Of a DNA stretch of 64,000 nucleotides, positions 49,979-59,289 are shown piece by piece. Positions within the stretch are counted from its first letter, which is position 1, and each line of letters starts with the position of its first letter. Under the pieces are notes generated by a model. It was given only the letters and a program-made list of their open reading frames with translations. It was not told the origin of the DNA and ran no database searches. The translations under genes were made by a program, and so were the position numbers. Source of the DNA: JAOUJD01 sp963841815 (GTDB lineage Bacteria > Pseudomonadota > Gammaproteobacteria > Burkholderiales > Burkholderiaceae_F); NCBI GenBank assembly GCA_963841815.1, contig CAWJEE010000019.1, positions 248,001-312,000 on the forward strand, written 5' to 3'.

Positions 49979-50465
49979 GTGTCTAGCCCGTCCAGGCCGC
50001 TCGCCGACGCGCTGCGCGACGCGCCGGAAGCAGCCCGCCTGCTCGCTCGCTGGGAGACCTCCCAGCGCGTGGCCCGCAGCATCGCCCCGGTCTGCCGTTC
50101 ACTGACATCGGGGTTCGATCCCCTCTCTGCCCGGTCGATGCGAACTGCGCGACAACGTGCTCCTGCTCACTGCGTCTTCGACGGCCCAGTCTGCCAAGTT
50201 GCGCCAGGTGGCACCCCGACTGCTGTCGACCCTGGGCGGCGAAGGGATTCAAGTGTACGAAATCAGGGTGCGTGTCCAACCCGGGTTGACGGGCTACCCG
50301 GAACAGGGGAGCGCCAGGCCGTCGAGCGCGGACGCCGCCTGGCTGCACCCTGCGCCGAGCGCTGGCGAAACCGTGGGAAAGTTTGCGCTTACTGTGCGCG
50401 AATCGCCGCTGAAGCACGCCGTGGAACGGCTGGCAGCGACGCTCAGGAAGCGCGCGAAAGGCTAG
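49979..50465 (+). CDS. DciA-like DUF721 protein (one frameshift)
   Basis: An inferred 161-residue protein. DUF721 is the DciA family, the ancestral loader of replicative helicase DnaB in bacteria lacking DnaC. The N-terminal helix runs through SPSRPLADALRDAPEAARLL, and the KH-like core through RCELRDNVLLLTASSTAQSA then KLRQVAPRLLSTL and YEIRVRVQPG. One extra C in CCC 50130-50132 splits the frame. GTG start at 49979, divergent from the M23 gene. Its TAG stop shares the palindrome CTAG with the lpxC stop. Confidence 0.82.
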
Positions 50466-51375
50466 GCGGCGACCAGTTGCACGCGAACGCCCGAAGGCGC
50501 GAGGTCTTCGTCCTCGAACGTCACGACCTCATACGCGGTGGCGTCCGCGGTCAGAGGCGCGCAGCAGCTTGTTGTTGAGCGCGTGACCCGACTTGTGTGC
50601 CTCGTACGAGGCGATCAGCGGGCGCCCCAGAACCGACAGGTCGCCGATGGCGTCCAGGATCTTGTGCTTGGCGAATTCGTCGCCGGCACGCAGACCATCG
50701 GTGTTCAGCACGCGGTACTCGTCCATGACGATGGCGTTCTCGAAGTTGCCTCCCATCGCCAGGCCGGCCGCACGCAGCGCCTCGACCTCGTTCACGAAAC
50801 CGAACGTGCGGGCGCGCGCGACGTCCTTCGACGAACGACTCGCGCGCGAAGTCGACCTCGACCACCTGCTCGGTCGCATCGATCGCCGGGTGCTTGAACT
50901 CGATCGAGAACTTCAGCCTGAAGCCGGCGTACGGAGACAGGCGGGCCCACTTGTCGCCATCGACGATCTCGACCGGCTTCAGCACGCGCACGAACTTCTT
51001 CGGGGCGTTCAGTTCGACGATGCCCGCGGACTGGATCAGGAAGACGAAGCTCGCGGCGCTGCCGTCCATGATCGGGATCTCGGGCGCGTCGACGTCGACG
51101 TAGCAGTTGTCGATGCCGAGCCCGGAGATCGCGCTCATCAGGTGTTCGATGGTCGCGACGATCTGTCCGTCGCGACCGATTGTCGTTGCCATCCGCGTGT
51201 CGACCACCTGCTCGGGCGACAGCGGAATGTCGACCGGCGGGTCAACGTCGACGCGCCGGAACACCACGCCGGTGTCGGCGGCGGCCGGACGCAGCACCAG
51301 TTCGACCTTCGTGCCGCTGTGCAGTCCGATCCCGATGGTGCGGACGACTTGCTTGAGCGTGCGCTGTTTCAGCAT
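50462..51375 (-). CDS. lpxC: UDP-3-O-acyl-GlcNAc deacetylase LpxC (two frameshifts)
   Basis: The committed step of lipid A synthesis, a zinc deacetylase of 303 inferred residues. Start LKQRTLKQVVRTIGIGLHSG, zinc ligand H78 in TIEHLMSAISGLGIDN, catalytic E77, later zinc ligands in EFAKHKILDAIGDL, and the catalytic His in HKSGHALNNKLLRA. Frameshifts: an extra base at 50825-50826 (restoring FVEDVARARTFGF) and one near 50555 (restoring LLRALTADATAYEVVTFE). It ends VRVQLVAA, with TAG at 50462-50464. Upstream of it lies ftsZ, the usual order. Confidence 0.95.
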
Positions 51376-51461
51376 GGTCCGATTTTACCTGTCGATTGTG
51401 CGTCGCAGCGAGCGGAAGGGGGAGCGCTCGGCCAGAATCGGCGGGCCTTCGAGGAACGCAA

Positions 51462-52260
51462 ATGACGAATCCCCCCGCCAGTGAGAGCAGCGCACGGAGT
51501 GGCCCGCCTCCTCGTTCGCCGTTTCCGCCGATCCGCACCGTCGCGCTCGGCGCTCCGTTCGACTGGCTCGCCCTGGGCTGGCGAGACCTGCGCCGGGCGC
51601 CGGCCGCCAGCCTGTTCTACGGCGCCGCGTTCGCACTGATGGGCCTGCTGGTCCACCTCGTGTTCCAGCACATGGTGGAGCTGACGTCCGCACTGACCGC
51701 GGGGTTCCTGCTGCTCGGGCCCCTTCCTCGCCACCGGGCTGTACGACATCAGCCGGCGCCTGCAGCGCGGCGAGTCGGTCGCGCTGCGCGACACGCTGAC
51801 GGCCTGGAAGGCGAACCTCGGCGCCTTCACCCTGTTCGCGCTGTGCCTCTCGGTGATCATGCTCATCTGGGCGCGCGCCTCGCTGGTGACGTTCGCGTTG
51901 TTCTTCTCGAGCGGCATGCCCACGCTGCAGAACTTCTTCAGCCAGGTGGTCAGCGCCGATCACGTCGACTTCGTCCTCACCTACTTCGCCGTGGGAGGCG
52001 TGTTCGCATCGATCGCGTTCGCCGTCAGCGTGGTGTCGGTTCCGATGATGCTCGACCGCGGAACCGACACGATCGTCGCAGCGCTGACCAGCGTGCGCGC
52101 GCTGTTCGGCAACATGGGACCGCTCGTGCTGTGGGCGGCCCTGATCGTCCTGATCGTCGGCCTCGGCTTCGCCACTCTCTTCGTCGGCCTGGTGATCGCC
52201 GTACCGCTGATCGGCCACGCGACGTGGCACGCGTACCAGGCGCTGGTCGGCGAGCAGTGA
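51462..52260 (+). CDS. DUF2189 membrane protein (one frameshift)
   Basis: An inferred 265-residue protein of unknown function with about six transmembrane helices: FYGAAFALMGLLVHLVFQHM, TAGFLLLGPFLATGLYDISR, LFALCLSVIMLIWARAS, the VDFVLTYFAVGGVFASIAFA segment, LVLWAALIVLIVGLGFATLF. The cytosolic start has the family block PFDWLALGWRDLRRAPAASL. One extra C in CCCC 51720-51723 explains the break. It lies alone on the plus strand between lpxC and ftsZ, converging on ftsZ. Confidence 0.8.
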
Positions 52261-52419
52261 CACCTCACCCCCTGCCCGGCGTGGGGGCCGGGGGATGCCG
52301 CCTCTCCCGCCTGGCGGGAGGCCGGGTAGGTGCAGTCGCCATTGCGAACCGGTCGGGCGCCCGGCCGTCCGAAGCCCGACCGACTGTTCCAGGCGCGAGC
52401 GCAGCTCGCGTGCCGCCGA

Positions 52420-52458
52420 GGGTGCACGTGCGATCGGCGTAGCCGATCGCGTACACCC
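52420..52458 (-). terminator. Long imperfect hairpin just after ftsZ
   Basis: CGATCGGC (52431-52438) and GCCGATCG (52442-52449) form a perfect 8-bp stem with loop GTA. It is extended outwards by GGGTGCACG (52420-52428) against CGTACACCC (52450-52458) with one wobble and a 2-base bulge, about 17 bp in all. It starts 12 bp past the ftsZ stop. No T-run follows on either strand, so it may act in Rho-dependent ending or mRNA stability. The 209-bp gap 52261-52469 also holds shorter GC-rich palindromes. Confidence 0.5.
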
Positions 52459-52469
52459 GAGGCGCATCG

Positions 52470-53672
52470 TTAGTCCGCCTGCTTCCGGAGGAACGCCGGG
52501 ATGTCGTAGCGCTCGGTGCCGGAATCCTCCATCGCGCTGACGCGCGCCTGCACCGATTCCCGAGGTTCCCGTGTTCCCGCGTGCGCCAGATCGCCGGCTT
52601 GTCGAGGTCGGTGAAGTCAGTCACGGGCGACGGCGCGGGCGTCGCCGGCACGATGCCGACCGGACCGTTGTCGGTCCCCGTGCGGATCACCGTGAACGGG
52701 CGTCGACATCTTCTTCGCCGAGGCACGGCCAAGGCCGGTGGCGACCACCGTGACGCGCAGGGAGTCGCCCATCGCCTCGTCGCACACCGTTCCGAAGATC
52801 ACCGTCGAGTCCTCGGCGGAGAACGCGCGGATCGTGTTCATGACTTCGCGCGTTTCCTTCATCTTCAGCGACGACGACGCGGTGATGTTCACCAGCACGC
52901 CACGCGCGCCCGACAGGTCGACTCCTTCGAGCAGCGGGCTGGCGACGGCCTGCTCGGCCGCGATGCGCGCGCGGTCGAGGCCGGAGGCGGTCGCGGTGCC
53001 CATCATCGCCTTGCCGCGCTCGCTCATCACCGTCTTCACGTCCTCGAAGTCGACGTTGACCAGGCCCGGCACGTTGATGATCTCGGCGATGCCCGCGCAG
53101 GCGTTGTGCAGGACGTCGTCGGCGGCGCGGAAGCACTCGGCCATCTCGGCGTCCTCGCCCATCACCTCCTCGAGCTTGTTGTTGAGGATGACGATCAGCG
53201 AGTGGACGTTGTCCTCGAGCTCGGAAAGGCCCTCTTCGGCCAGCTTCATCCGCTTCGGACCCTCGAACTCGAACGGCTTCGACACCACGGCCACGGTCAG
53301 GACGCCGAGTTCCTTCGCCACTTCCGCGAACACCGGCGCCGCGCCGGTGCCCGTGCCGCCGCCCATGCCGGCGGTGATGAAGACCATGTGCGCGCCGCGC
53401 AGCGCATCGGCGATGCGGTCGCGCGCTTCCTCGGCCGCGGCACGCCCGGCGTCCGGCCGGCTGCCCGCGCCCAGGCCCGACTTGCCGAGCTGCAGGATGT
53501 TCTGCGACGACGACCGCGCCAGTGCCTGGTGGTCGGTGTTCGCGCAGACGAACTCCACGCCCTGCACGCCGCGCCGGATCATGTGCTCGACCGCGTTGCC
53601 GCCGGCCCCGCCCACGCCCACGACCTTGATGATGGTCCCGTTGGTTTCCGTTTCCAGAATCTCGAAGCTCAT
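52470..53672 (-). CDS. ftsZ: Cell division GTPase FtsZ (two frameshifts near the C-terminus)
   Basis: The tubulin-like ring protein, 400 inferred residues. Start MSFEILETE behind AGGAGGAAAAGAC; IKVVGVGGAGGNAVEHMI; tubulin signature GGGTGTGAAP from 104; T7 loop NVDFEDVKTVM. The variable linker is broken: an extra base in GGG 52698-52700 (restoring KKMSTPFTVIRTGTDNG) and one missing in CCC 52568-52570 (restoring TREHGEPRESVQARV). The conserved tail YDIPAFLRKQAD, which binds FtsA and ZapD, is recovered just before TAA at 52470. Last gene of the dcw cluster. Confidence 0.95.
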
Positions 53673-53777
53673 GTCTTTTCCTCCTGATTTTGCGAATTGC
53701 GTTGCTGCACGATTTGGAACGCTCACTGACAAAAGCGCAGCCTTACGCGCTTGCCACTGAGTACTCCGCCCTCGCCA

Positions 53778-55013
53778 CTAGAAATTGCCCACGACCCATT
53801 CCTTCATCCGCTTCAACGTCTGCTTGAACGATCCCGTCTGCTGCGCGATCTTTCGGCCCCGCAGGCGCTGCGAGTGCGCTTCGACCAGCAGGCCGATCGC
53901 CGTCGCAAAGCGCGGGTTGCGCACGACATCGGCCAGCGAGCCGTCGTAGCTCGGCCAGCCGATGCGGGCCGGTTTCAGGAACACGTCTTCCGCGAGTTCG
54001 GTCATGCCGGGCAGCAGGCTCGTTCCGCCGGTCAGCACGATCCCCGACGACAGCAGTTCCTCGTAGCCGGACTCGCGGATCACCTGCTGGCGTCAGCGTG
54101 AAGAGTTCCTCCACGCGCGGCTCGATCACGGCGGCCAGCGACTGGCGCGACAGCAGGCGCGGGCCGCGGTCGCCGAGGCCCGGGATCTCGATCTTCTCGT
54201 TCGGGTCCGCCAGCACTTCCTTGGCGACGCCCCAGCGCAGCTTGATCTCCTCGGCATCCGGGATCGGCGTGCGCAGCGCCATCGCGATGTCGTTCGTGAT
54301 CTGGTCGCCGGCGATCGGGAAGGATCGCGGTGTGCCGAATGGCGCCACCGGTGAAAATCGGCGATGTCGGTGGTGCCGCCGCCGACGTCCACGAGCGCCA
54401 CGCCCAGTTCCTTCTCGTCCGCCGACAGCACGGACAGCGAGGACGCGAGCGGCTGCAGGATCAGGTCCTGCACCTCGAGTCCGCAGCGGCGCACGCACTT
54501 GATGATGTTCTGCGCGGCGCTGACCGCGCCGGTGACGATGTGCACGCGCACCTCGAGCCGCACGCCGCTCATGCCGATCGGCTCGCGGATGTCCTCCTGC
54601 CCGTCGACGATGAACTCCTGCGTCAGCACGTGCAGCACCTGCTGGTCGGTGGGGATGTTCACCGCCTTGGCGGTCTCGATCACGCGCGCAACGTCGGCGC
54701 CCGAGACTTCGCGGTCCTTGATGGCCACCATGCCGCTCGAGTTGAAGCTCTTGATGTGGCTGCCCGCGATGCCGGTGAAGACATCCTTGATCTGGCAGGC
54801 GGCCATCAGCTCCGCCTCCTCCAGCGCGCGGCGGATCGACTGCACCGTCGACTCGATGTTGACCACGACGCCCTTGCGCAGGCCCTGCGACTCGGCCTGC
54901 CCCAATCCGATGACCTGGAACCGTCCCTCCGGGAGCACCTCGGCCACCGCCACCACCACCTTGGAGGTGCCGATGTCGAGTCCGACGATCAGGTCTTTGG
55001 TTTCGTTTCTCAT
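53778..55013 (-). CDS. ftsA: Cell division protein FtsA (about three frameshifts)
   Basis: The actin-like membrane tether for FtsZ, 410 inferred residues. It starts RNETKDLIVGLDIGTSKVVV (phosphate 1) after ftsQ; VDVGGGTTDIAIFTGGAIRH (phosphate 2); SGIVLTGGTSLLPGMTELAE (adenosine). The C-terminal amphipathic anchor is LKRMKEWVVGNF. Three extra bases, at about 54360, 54317-54319 and 54089-54090, split it into pieces; each sits at a short G or C run. It lies 7 bp after the ftsQ stop and 105 bp before ftsZ. Confidence 0.94.
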
Positions 55014-55020
55014 GTTCTCG

Positions 55021-55758
55021 TCATCGGGTTTTCGCAGGAGGCAAGGCAGCCAGTCCGTTGGGGTAGCGCGCGTCGATGCTCTGTGGCACCCCGCCGACGC
55101 GGGCCGCGACCATCGGATAGGCGGCGACGACCTGGGCAAGGCGGTCGTTCAGGGCGATGCCATCGGTATCGCGTCCGAGTTCGAGGCGCGTCGCCGCGCC
55201 ATCGACGCCGGCCACGTCGACGGCCCACGAACGGCGGTCGGACACGTCGATCGCCGCGATCCTCATGCCGAGCGGAGCGAGCATCGCCGCGAACTCGTAG
55301 TAGCGCCGCGCCGCATCCGCGCGACCGCTGCGGGCCCCTCGAACGCGGGCAGCGGTCCGTGGATCTCCGCCTCCGCGGGGTTGGCGACGAACAGCTCTCC
55401 GGCGTCCGACAGCAGGCGCCCGTCGCTCCAGACGCCGAGGGCGCGATGCTCGACCAGCGTGACGTGCAGGCGATCCGGCCAGACCCTCCGCACCGAGGCC
55501 TGCGCGACCCACGGCACGGTTCTCCAGCACGCGCCGCGTCTCGTCGAGACGCATGGTGAAGTAGTTGCCCTTGAGCCGGCCGGCGATGGCAGCCCGCACC
55601 GACGCCGAGGTCACGTGCTGGAGTTCGCCGCGCACCTCGATGGCACGCAGCGAGAAGTACGGCCGCTGGGCGATCCAGTACAGCACGCCGACGACGACGA
55701 TCAGGCCGGCGAACGTCGCGAAGAGCGCAGCGAACCCGTTCATCAGGCGCACGCTCAT
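55021..55758 (-). CDS. ftsQ: Cell division protein FtsQ (two frameshifts)
   Basis: A divisome bitopic membrane protein, 245 inferred residues. A short cytosolic start is followed by a helix FAALFATFAGLIVVVGVLYW and the POTRA domain (YFSLRAIEVRGELQHVTSAS, LKGNYFTMRLDETRRVLEN), then the beta domain (VPWVAQASVRRVWPDRLHVT, LVEHRALGVW). An extra base at 55518-55519 and a missing one near 55332-55338 shift the middle third, net zero. The frame as given is continuous with ddlB, but the ATG at 55758 overlapping the inferred ddlB TGA marks the true start. Confidence 0.9.
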   Translation of the reverse strand: MSVRLMNGFAALFATFAGLIVVVGVLYWIAQRPYFSLRAIEVRGELQHVTSASVRAAIAGRLKGNYFTMRLDETRRVLENRAVGRAGLGAEGLAGSPARHAGRASRPRRLERRAPAVGRRRAVRRQPRGGGDPRTAARVRGARSGRADAARRYYEFAAMLAPLGMRIAAIDVSDRRSWAVDVAGVDGAATRLELGRDTDGIALNDRLAQVVAAYPMVAARVGGVPQSIDARYPNGLAALPPAKTR

Positions 55759-56715
55759 CGCAGCCGACCTCCGTCGTCGAGCGATGCGTCCTGCAGGATC
55801 TCGCAGCACGAGGTCCTCGTAGCTCATGCCGACCGCGCGCGCGGCCATCGGCACCAGCGAGTGGCTCGTCATGCCGGGGGACGTGTTGAGCTCGAGCAGG
55901 AAGGGCTCGCCGCGCTCCGACAGCATCACGTCGATCCGTCCCCAGCCGCGCGCGCCGAGCACCGCGTAGGCGCGCACGCACAGCCGCTGGATCTCGGCGG
56001 CCAGCGCGTCGTCCACCGGCGCGGGACAGAGGTACTTGGTGTCGTCGCTGAAGTACTTGTTGTGATAGTCGTAGTTCGCGCCCGGCGCGCGGATCTCGAT
56101 CAGCGGCAGCGCCGTCGCTCCGCTGCCCTGGCCGAGCACCGCGCACGTCAGTTCGCGTCCCGCGATGAACTGCTCGGCGAGCACGGCGCTGTCGTACTTC
56201 GCGGCCAGCGCGTACGCGTCGGCCATCTCCGAGTAGCCGGCGACCTTGGCGATGCCGATCGTCGAGCCCTCGTGCGGCGGCTTCGTGATCAGGGGCAGGC
56301 CGAGGTCGTCGACCGCCGCGTTCAACTCCGCCCGGTCGCCGCTCGCGAGCACACGGTAGCGCGGCGTCGGAATGCCTTCCTGCAGCCACACCCGCTTGGT
56401 CGCAAGCTTGTCGATCGCGATCGCCGACGCCTGCACCCCGCTGCCGGTGTACGGGACTCCCAGGGTTTCCATCACGCCCTGGATCGTCCCGTCCTCGCCG
56501 CCCCGTCCGTGCAGCGCGATGAACACCCGATCGAACCGCGCGGCCTCGAGTTCCGCGAGGGTCTGCGCGCCCGGGTCGAACGCGTGCGCGTCGACGCCCC
56601 GGGACTGCAGCGCCTTGAGCACGCCGGTGCCCGACATGATCGAGACCTCGCGCTCCGACGAGCGTCCTCCGAAGAGCACGCCGACCTTGCCGAGCGCCTT
56701 GGCGTCCACGCTCAT
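55755..56715 (-). CDS. ddlB: D-alanine-D-alanine ligase (C-terminal frameshift)
   Basis: An ATP-grasp ligase making D-Ala-D-Ala for MurF, 319 inferred residues. KVGVLFGGRSSEREVSIMSG, ALHGRGGEDGTIQGVMETLG and YTGSGVQASAIAIDKLATKR are the N-terminal and substrate blocks; EGSTIGIAKV and LLELNTSPGMTSHSLVPMAA hold ATP and Mg2+ residues. One extra base near 55799-55803 removes the stop and fuses the frame to ftsQ; corrected, it ends LRILQDASLDDGGRLR with TGA at 55755-55757. It overlaps murC by four bases. Confidence 0.94.
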
Positions 56716-58103
56716 TCCGCCCCCCCGCCCGCGAGCCGGGCCGGCAGCTGGCCGATCGAGCCCGCGCCCATGCCGATGACGACGTCGCCGTCGCGCACCA
56801 CGCCCATCAGGGCGCCCGGCATCTCGTCGATCGACTCGACGAACACCGGTTCGATCCTTCCCGCCACGCGGATCGCGCGCGCCAGCGAGCGCCCGTCGGC
56901 GGCGACGATCGGCGCTTCGCCTGCCGGATACACCTCGGTCAGCAGCAGCGCATCGCAGGTCGACAGCACCTTCACGAAGTCTTCGAAGCAGTCACGCGTG
57001 CGCGTGTAGCGGTGCGGCTGGAACGCCAGCACGATGCGGCGGCCGGGAAAGGCGCCGCGCGCCGCTTCCAGCGTCGCCGCCATCTCCACCGGGTGGTGGC
57101 CGTAGTCGTCGATCAGGGTGAACGAGCCGCCCGACGGAATCGGCAGGTCGCCGTGGCGCGAGAAGCGCCGGCCCACGCCCGTGAACTCCGCCAGCGCCTG
57201 CACGATCCCCTCGTCCGGAACGCCGAGCTCGGTGCCGACCGCGATGGCCGCGAGCGCGTTGGCGACGTTGTGCATGCCCGGAAGGTTCAGCGTCACGTCG
57301 AGCGGACGCGTGCCCTCGCGCTGCGCGGTGAAGCGCATCTGCGGGCCGTCGGCGCGCGCGTCGGCCGCGCGGACCTGCGCTTCCGCCGCGAACCCGTACG
57401 TGATCACGGGCTTCGACACGAACGGCAGGATCTCGCGCACGCTGCGGTCGTCGATGCACAGCACGGCGCTGCCGTAGAAGGGAAGGCGGCCCAGGAAATC
57501 GACGAAGGCCTGCTTCAGCCGCGCGAAGTCGTGGCCGTAGGTCTCCATGTGGTCGTTGTCGATGTTCGTCACGACCGCGACGACCGGCATCAGGTTCAGG
57601 AACGACGCGTCCGATTCGTCGGCTTCAACGACGATGTAGTCGCCGGTCCCGAGTCGCGCGTTGGCGCCGGCCGAGTTCAACCGGCCGCCGATCACGAAGG
57701 TCGGGTCGAGGCCGCCGGCGGCCAGCACGCTGGCGACCAGGCTCGTGGTCGTCGTCTTGCCGTGCGTGCCGGCGATGGCGATGCCCTGCTTCAGCCGCAT
57801 CAGTTCGGCCAGCATCACGGCGCGCGGGACGACCGGGACGCGGCGGGCGCGGGCGGCGAGGACTTCCGGATTGCTGGGCGACACCGCGGTCGACACGACG
57901 ACCGCATCCGCTCCCGCGATATGTTCCGCGGCGTGGCCGAGCGAAATGCTGGCGCCGAGTTGCGTCAGCCGCCTGGTGGCGGCATTGCTCGCGACATCGG
58001 ATCCGCTGACCTTGTACCGGAGCGTCAGCAGCACTTCCGCGATGCCGCTCATACCCGAGCCACCGATGCCGACGAAGTGAATGTGCTTGACGGCGTGCCT
58101 CAC
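56712..58103 (-). CDS. murC: UDP-N-acetylmuramate-L-alanine ligase
   Basis: Adds L-Ala to UDP-MurNAc. 463 residues: KHIHFVGIGGSGMSGIAEVL, P-loop AGTHGKTTTTSLVAS (111-125), EADESDASFLNLMP, NIDNDHMETYG, LIDDYGHHPVEMAATL and AFQPHRYTRT. The start is a GTG at 58103 behind GGGAGGTTGCGAA. An ATG 116 bp further upstream begins with the same residues but runs into a separate 39-codon frame, the product of a partial duplication. Confidence 0.95.
   Translation of the reverse strand: MRHAVKHIHFVGIGGSGMSGIAEVLLTLRYKVSGSDVASNAATRRLTQLGASISLGHAAEHIAGADAVVVSTAVSPSNPEVLAARARRVPVVPRAVMLAELMRLKQGIAIAGTHGKTTTTSLVASVLAAGGLDPTFVIGGRLNSAGANARLGTGDYIVVEADESDASFLNLMPVVAVVTNIDNDHMETYGHDFARLKQAFVDFLGRLPFYGSAVLCIDDRSVREILPFVSKPVITYGFAAEAQVRAADARADGPQMRFTAQREGTRPLDVTLNLPGMHNVANALAAIAVGTELGVPDEGIVQALAEFTGVGRRFSRHGDLPIPSGGSFTLIDDYGHHPVEMAATLEAARGAFPGRRIVLAFQPHRYTRTRDCFEDFVKVLSTCDALLLTEVYPAGEAPIVAADGRSLARAIRVAGRIEPVFVESIDEMPGALMGVVRDGDVVIGMGAGSIGQLPARLAGGGAE
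58067..58102 (-). repeat. Direct repeat, copy 1 (murC start region)
   Basis: 36 bp at the start of murC, matching 58183-58218 at 35 of 36 positions, offset 116 bp in the same orientation. It encodes codons 1-12 of MurC (RHAVKHIHFVG). Confidence 0.9.
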
Positions 58104-58219
58104 TTCGCAACCTCCCTGGCCGCGATTCGCTTCGCCGGCATCGGCCACCCCGCATGTCGACGCCGGGGCCCCGCCCCCAGCGTGCCGACGAAGTGAATGT
58201 GCTTGACCGCGTGCCTCAT
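58100..58219 (-). CDS. 39-codon frame from a partial murC duplication, between murG and murC
   Basis: The ATG at 58219 overlaps the murG stop (ATGA) and encodes MRHAVKHIHFVG, identical to the MurC start. It then diverges into TLGAGPRRRHAGWPMPAKR and ends at a TGA overlapping the murC GTG (58100-58103). It looks like the original murC start, left behind after an 80-bp insertion with a 36-bp duplication. It might serve as a coupling leader between murG and murC, or be an assembly artefact. The peptide itself is unlikely to have a function. Confidence 0.45.
   Translation of the reverse strand: MRHAVKHIHFVGTLGAGPRRRHAGWPMPAKRIAAREVAK
58183..58218 (-). repeat. Direct repeat, copy 2 (duplicate of the murC start)
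   Basis: Second copy of the 36-bp sequence at 58067-58102, differing at one position, and directly abutting the murG stop. The 80 bp between the copies is GC-rich, includes a GGGGCCCC-type palindrome, and supplies the murC ribosome-binding site. Confidence 0.9.
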
Positions 58220-59289
58220 GCCGCCACCTTCTCGATCACGGCCGCCACGGTCTCGGTCGCCCTCGGCTTGCCCAAGGCGCGCGCCGCTTCGGCCATCGAC
58301 TGCAGGCGCGGGCGATCGAGACCGGCGAGCAACACAGCCAGTCGTTCCGCGCTGGCCTCGCCCTGCGGCAGGTGGATCGCAGCGTTCTTCGCCGCCATGA
58401 ACTCGGCGTTGGTGCGCTGGTGGTGCGTGGTGGACACGACGAGCGGCACGAGAATGCTCGGCACGCCGGCCGCCGCGAGCTCCGTCACGGTGATGGCGCC
58501 CGCGCGCGCGAGCACGAGATCGGCCTCGGCGTAGCGCGCGGCCATGTCGTCGATGAAGGTGACGATCTCCGCCTGCACGCCCGCCTTCGCATAGGCGTCG
58601 CGTACGGTGTCGAGATGCTTCGCGCCGCACTGGTGGATCACCTGGGGCCGCCGTTCCACCGGGATGCGCGCGAGCGCCTGCGGCACCGTTTCGTTCAACA
58701 CCTGTGCGCCGAGGCTGCCGCCGATCACGAGCAGGCGCAGCGCGCCCGTCCGGCCGGGATAGCGGTCGGCAGGCACGGGCACGGCGGCAATCTCGGGGCG
58801 CACCGGATTGCCGGTGACGAGGCCCTTCGCACCGGCCTTCTGCGCGGCCTCGCCGTCGAATCCGCACAAGACGCCGGACGCGATCGGCTTCAGCAACGTC
58901 GTCGACATCAGCGGCGCCGCGTCCGCGTTCAGCAGGACAAACGGAATGCCGAGCGTGCTCGCTGCCATGCCGGCGGGCACCGCGACGTAGCCGCCGGTCG
59001 AGAACACCGCGTCGGGCTTGTCGGACCGGATGATCCTCCGGCTCTGCCACATCGCCCGCAGCAGCAGGAACCCGCCGAAGACCAGCGTCCTCACTCCCTT
59101 GCCGCGCAGGCCGGAGAAGTCGATCGCGCGGAACGCGATGCCGTGCGGCTCGACCAGCGCGCGTTCCATGCCGGTCCTGGTGCCGAGCCAGCTTACCGAC
59201 CAGCCGCGGCGCTGCAGTTCGCCCGCGACCGCGAGGCCCGGCATCACGTGCCCGCCGGTGCCGGCCGCGACGACCATCAGGCGCCTCAC
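58216..59289 (-). CDS. murG: UDP-GlcNAc:lipid I GlcNAc transferase MurG
   Basis: A 357-residue GT28 enzyme that converts lipid I to lipid II at the cytosolic membrane face. AAGTGGHVMPGLAVAGEL, LGTRTGMERALVEP, STGGYVAVPAGMAA and GGSLGAQVLNETVPQAL are classic, with RAGAITVTELAAAGVPSILV for UDP-GlcNAc binding. The GTG at 59289 overlaps the ftsW stop by four bases. The frame is intact. Confidence 0.96.
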   Translation of the reverse strand: MRRLMVVAAGTGGHVMPGLAVAGELQRRGWSVSWLGTRTGMERALVEPHGIAFRAIDFSGLRGKGVRTLVFGGFLLLRAMWQSRRIIRSDKPDAVFSTGGYVAVPAGMAASTLGIPFVLLNADAAPLMSTTLLKPIASGVLCGFDGEAAQKAGAKGLVTGNPVRPEIAAVPVPADRYPGRTGALRLLVIGGSLGAQVLNETVPQALARIPVERRPQVIHQCGAKHLDTVRDAYAKAGVQAEIVTFIDDMAARYAEADLVLARAGAITVTELAAAGVPSILVPLVVSTTHHQRTNAEFMAAKNAAIHLPQGEASAERLAVLLAGLDRPRLQSMAEAARALGKPRATETVAAVIEKVAA

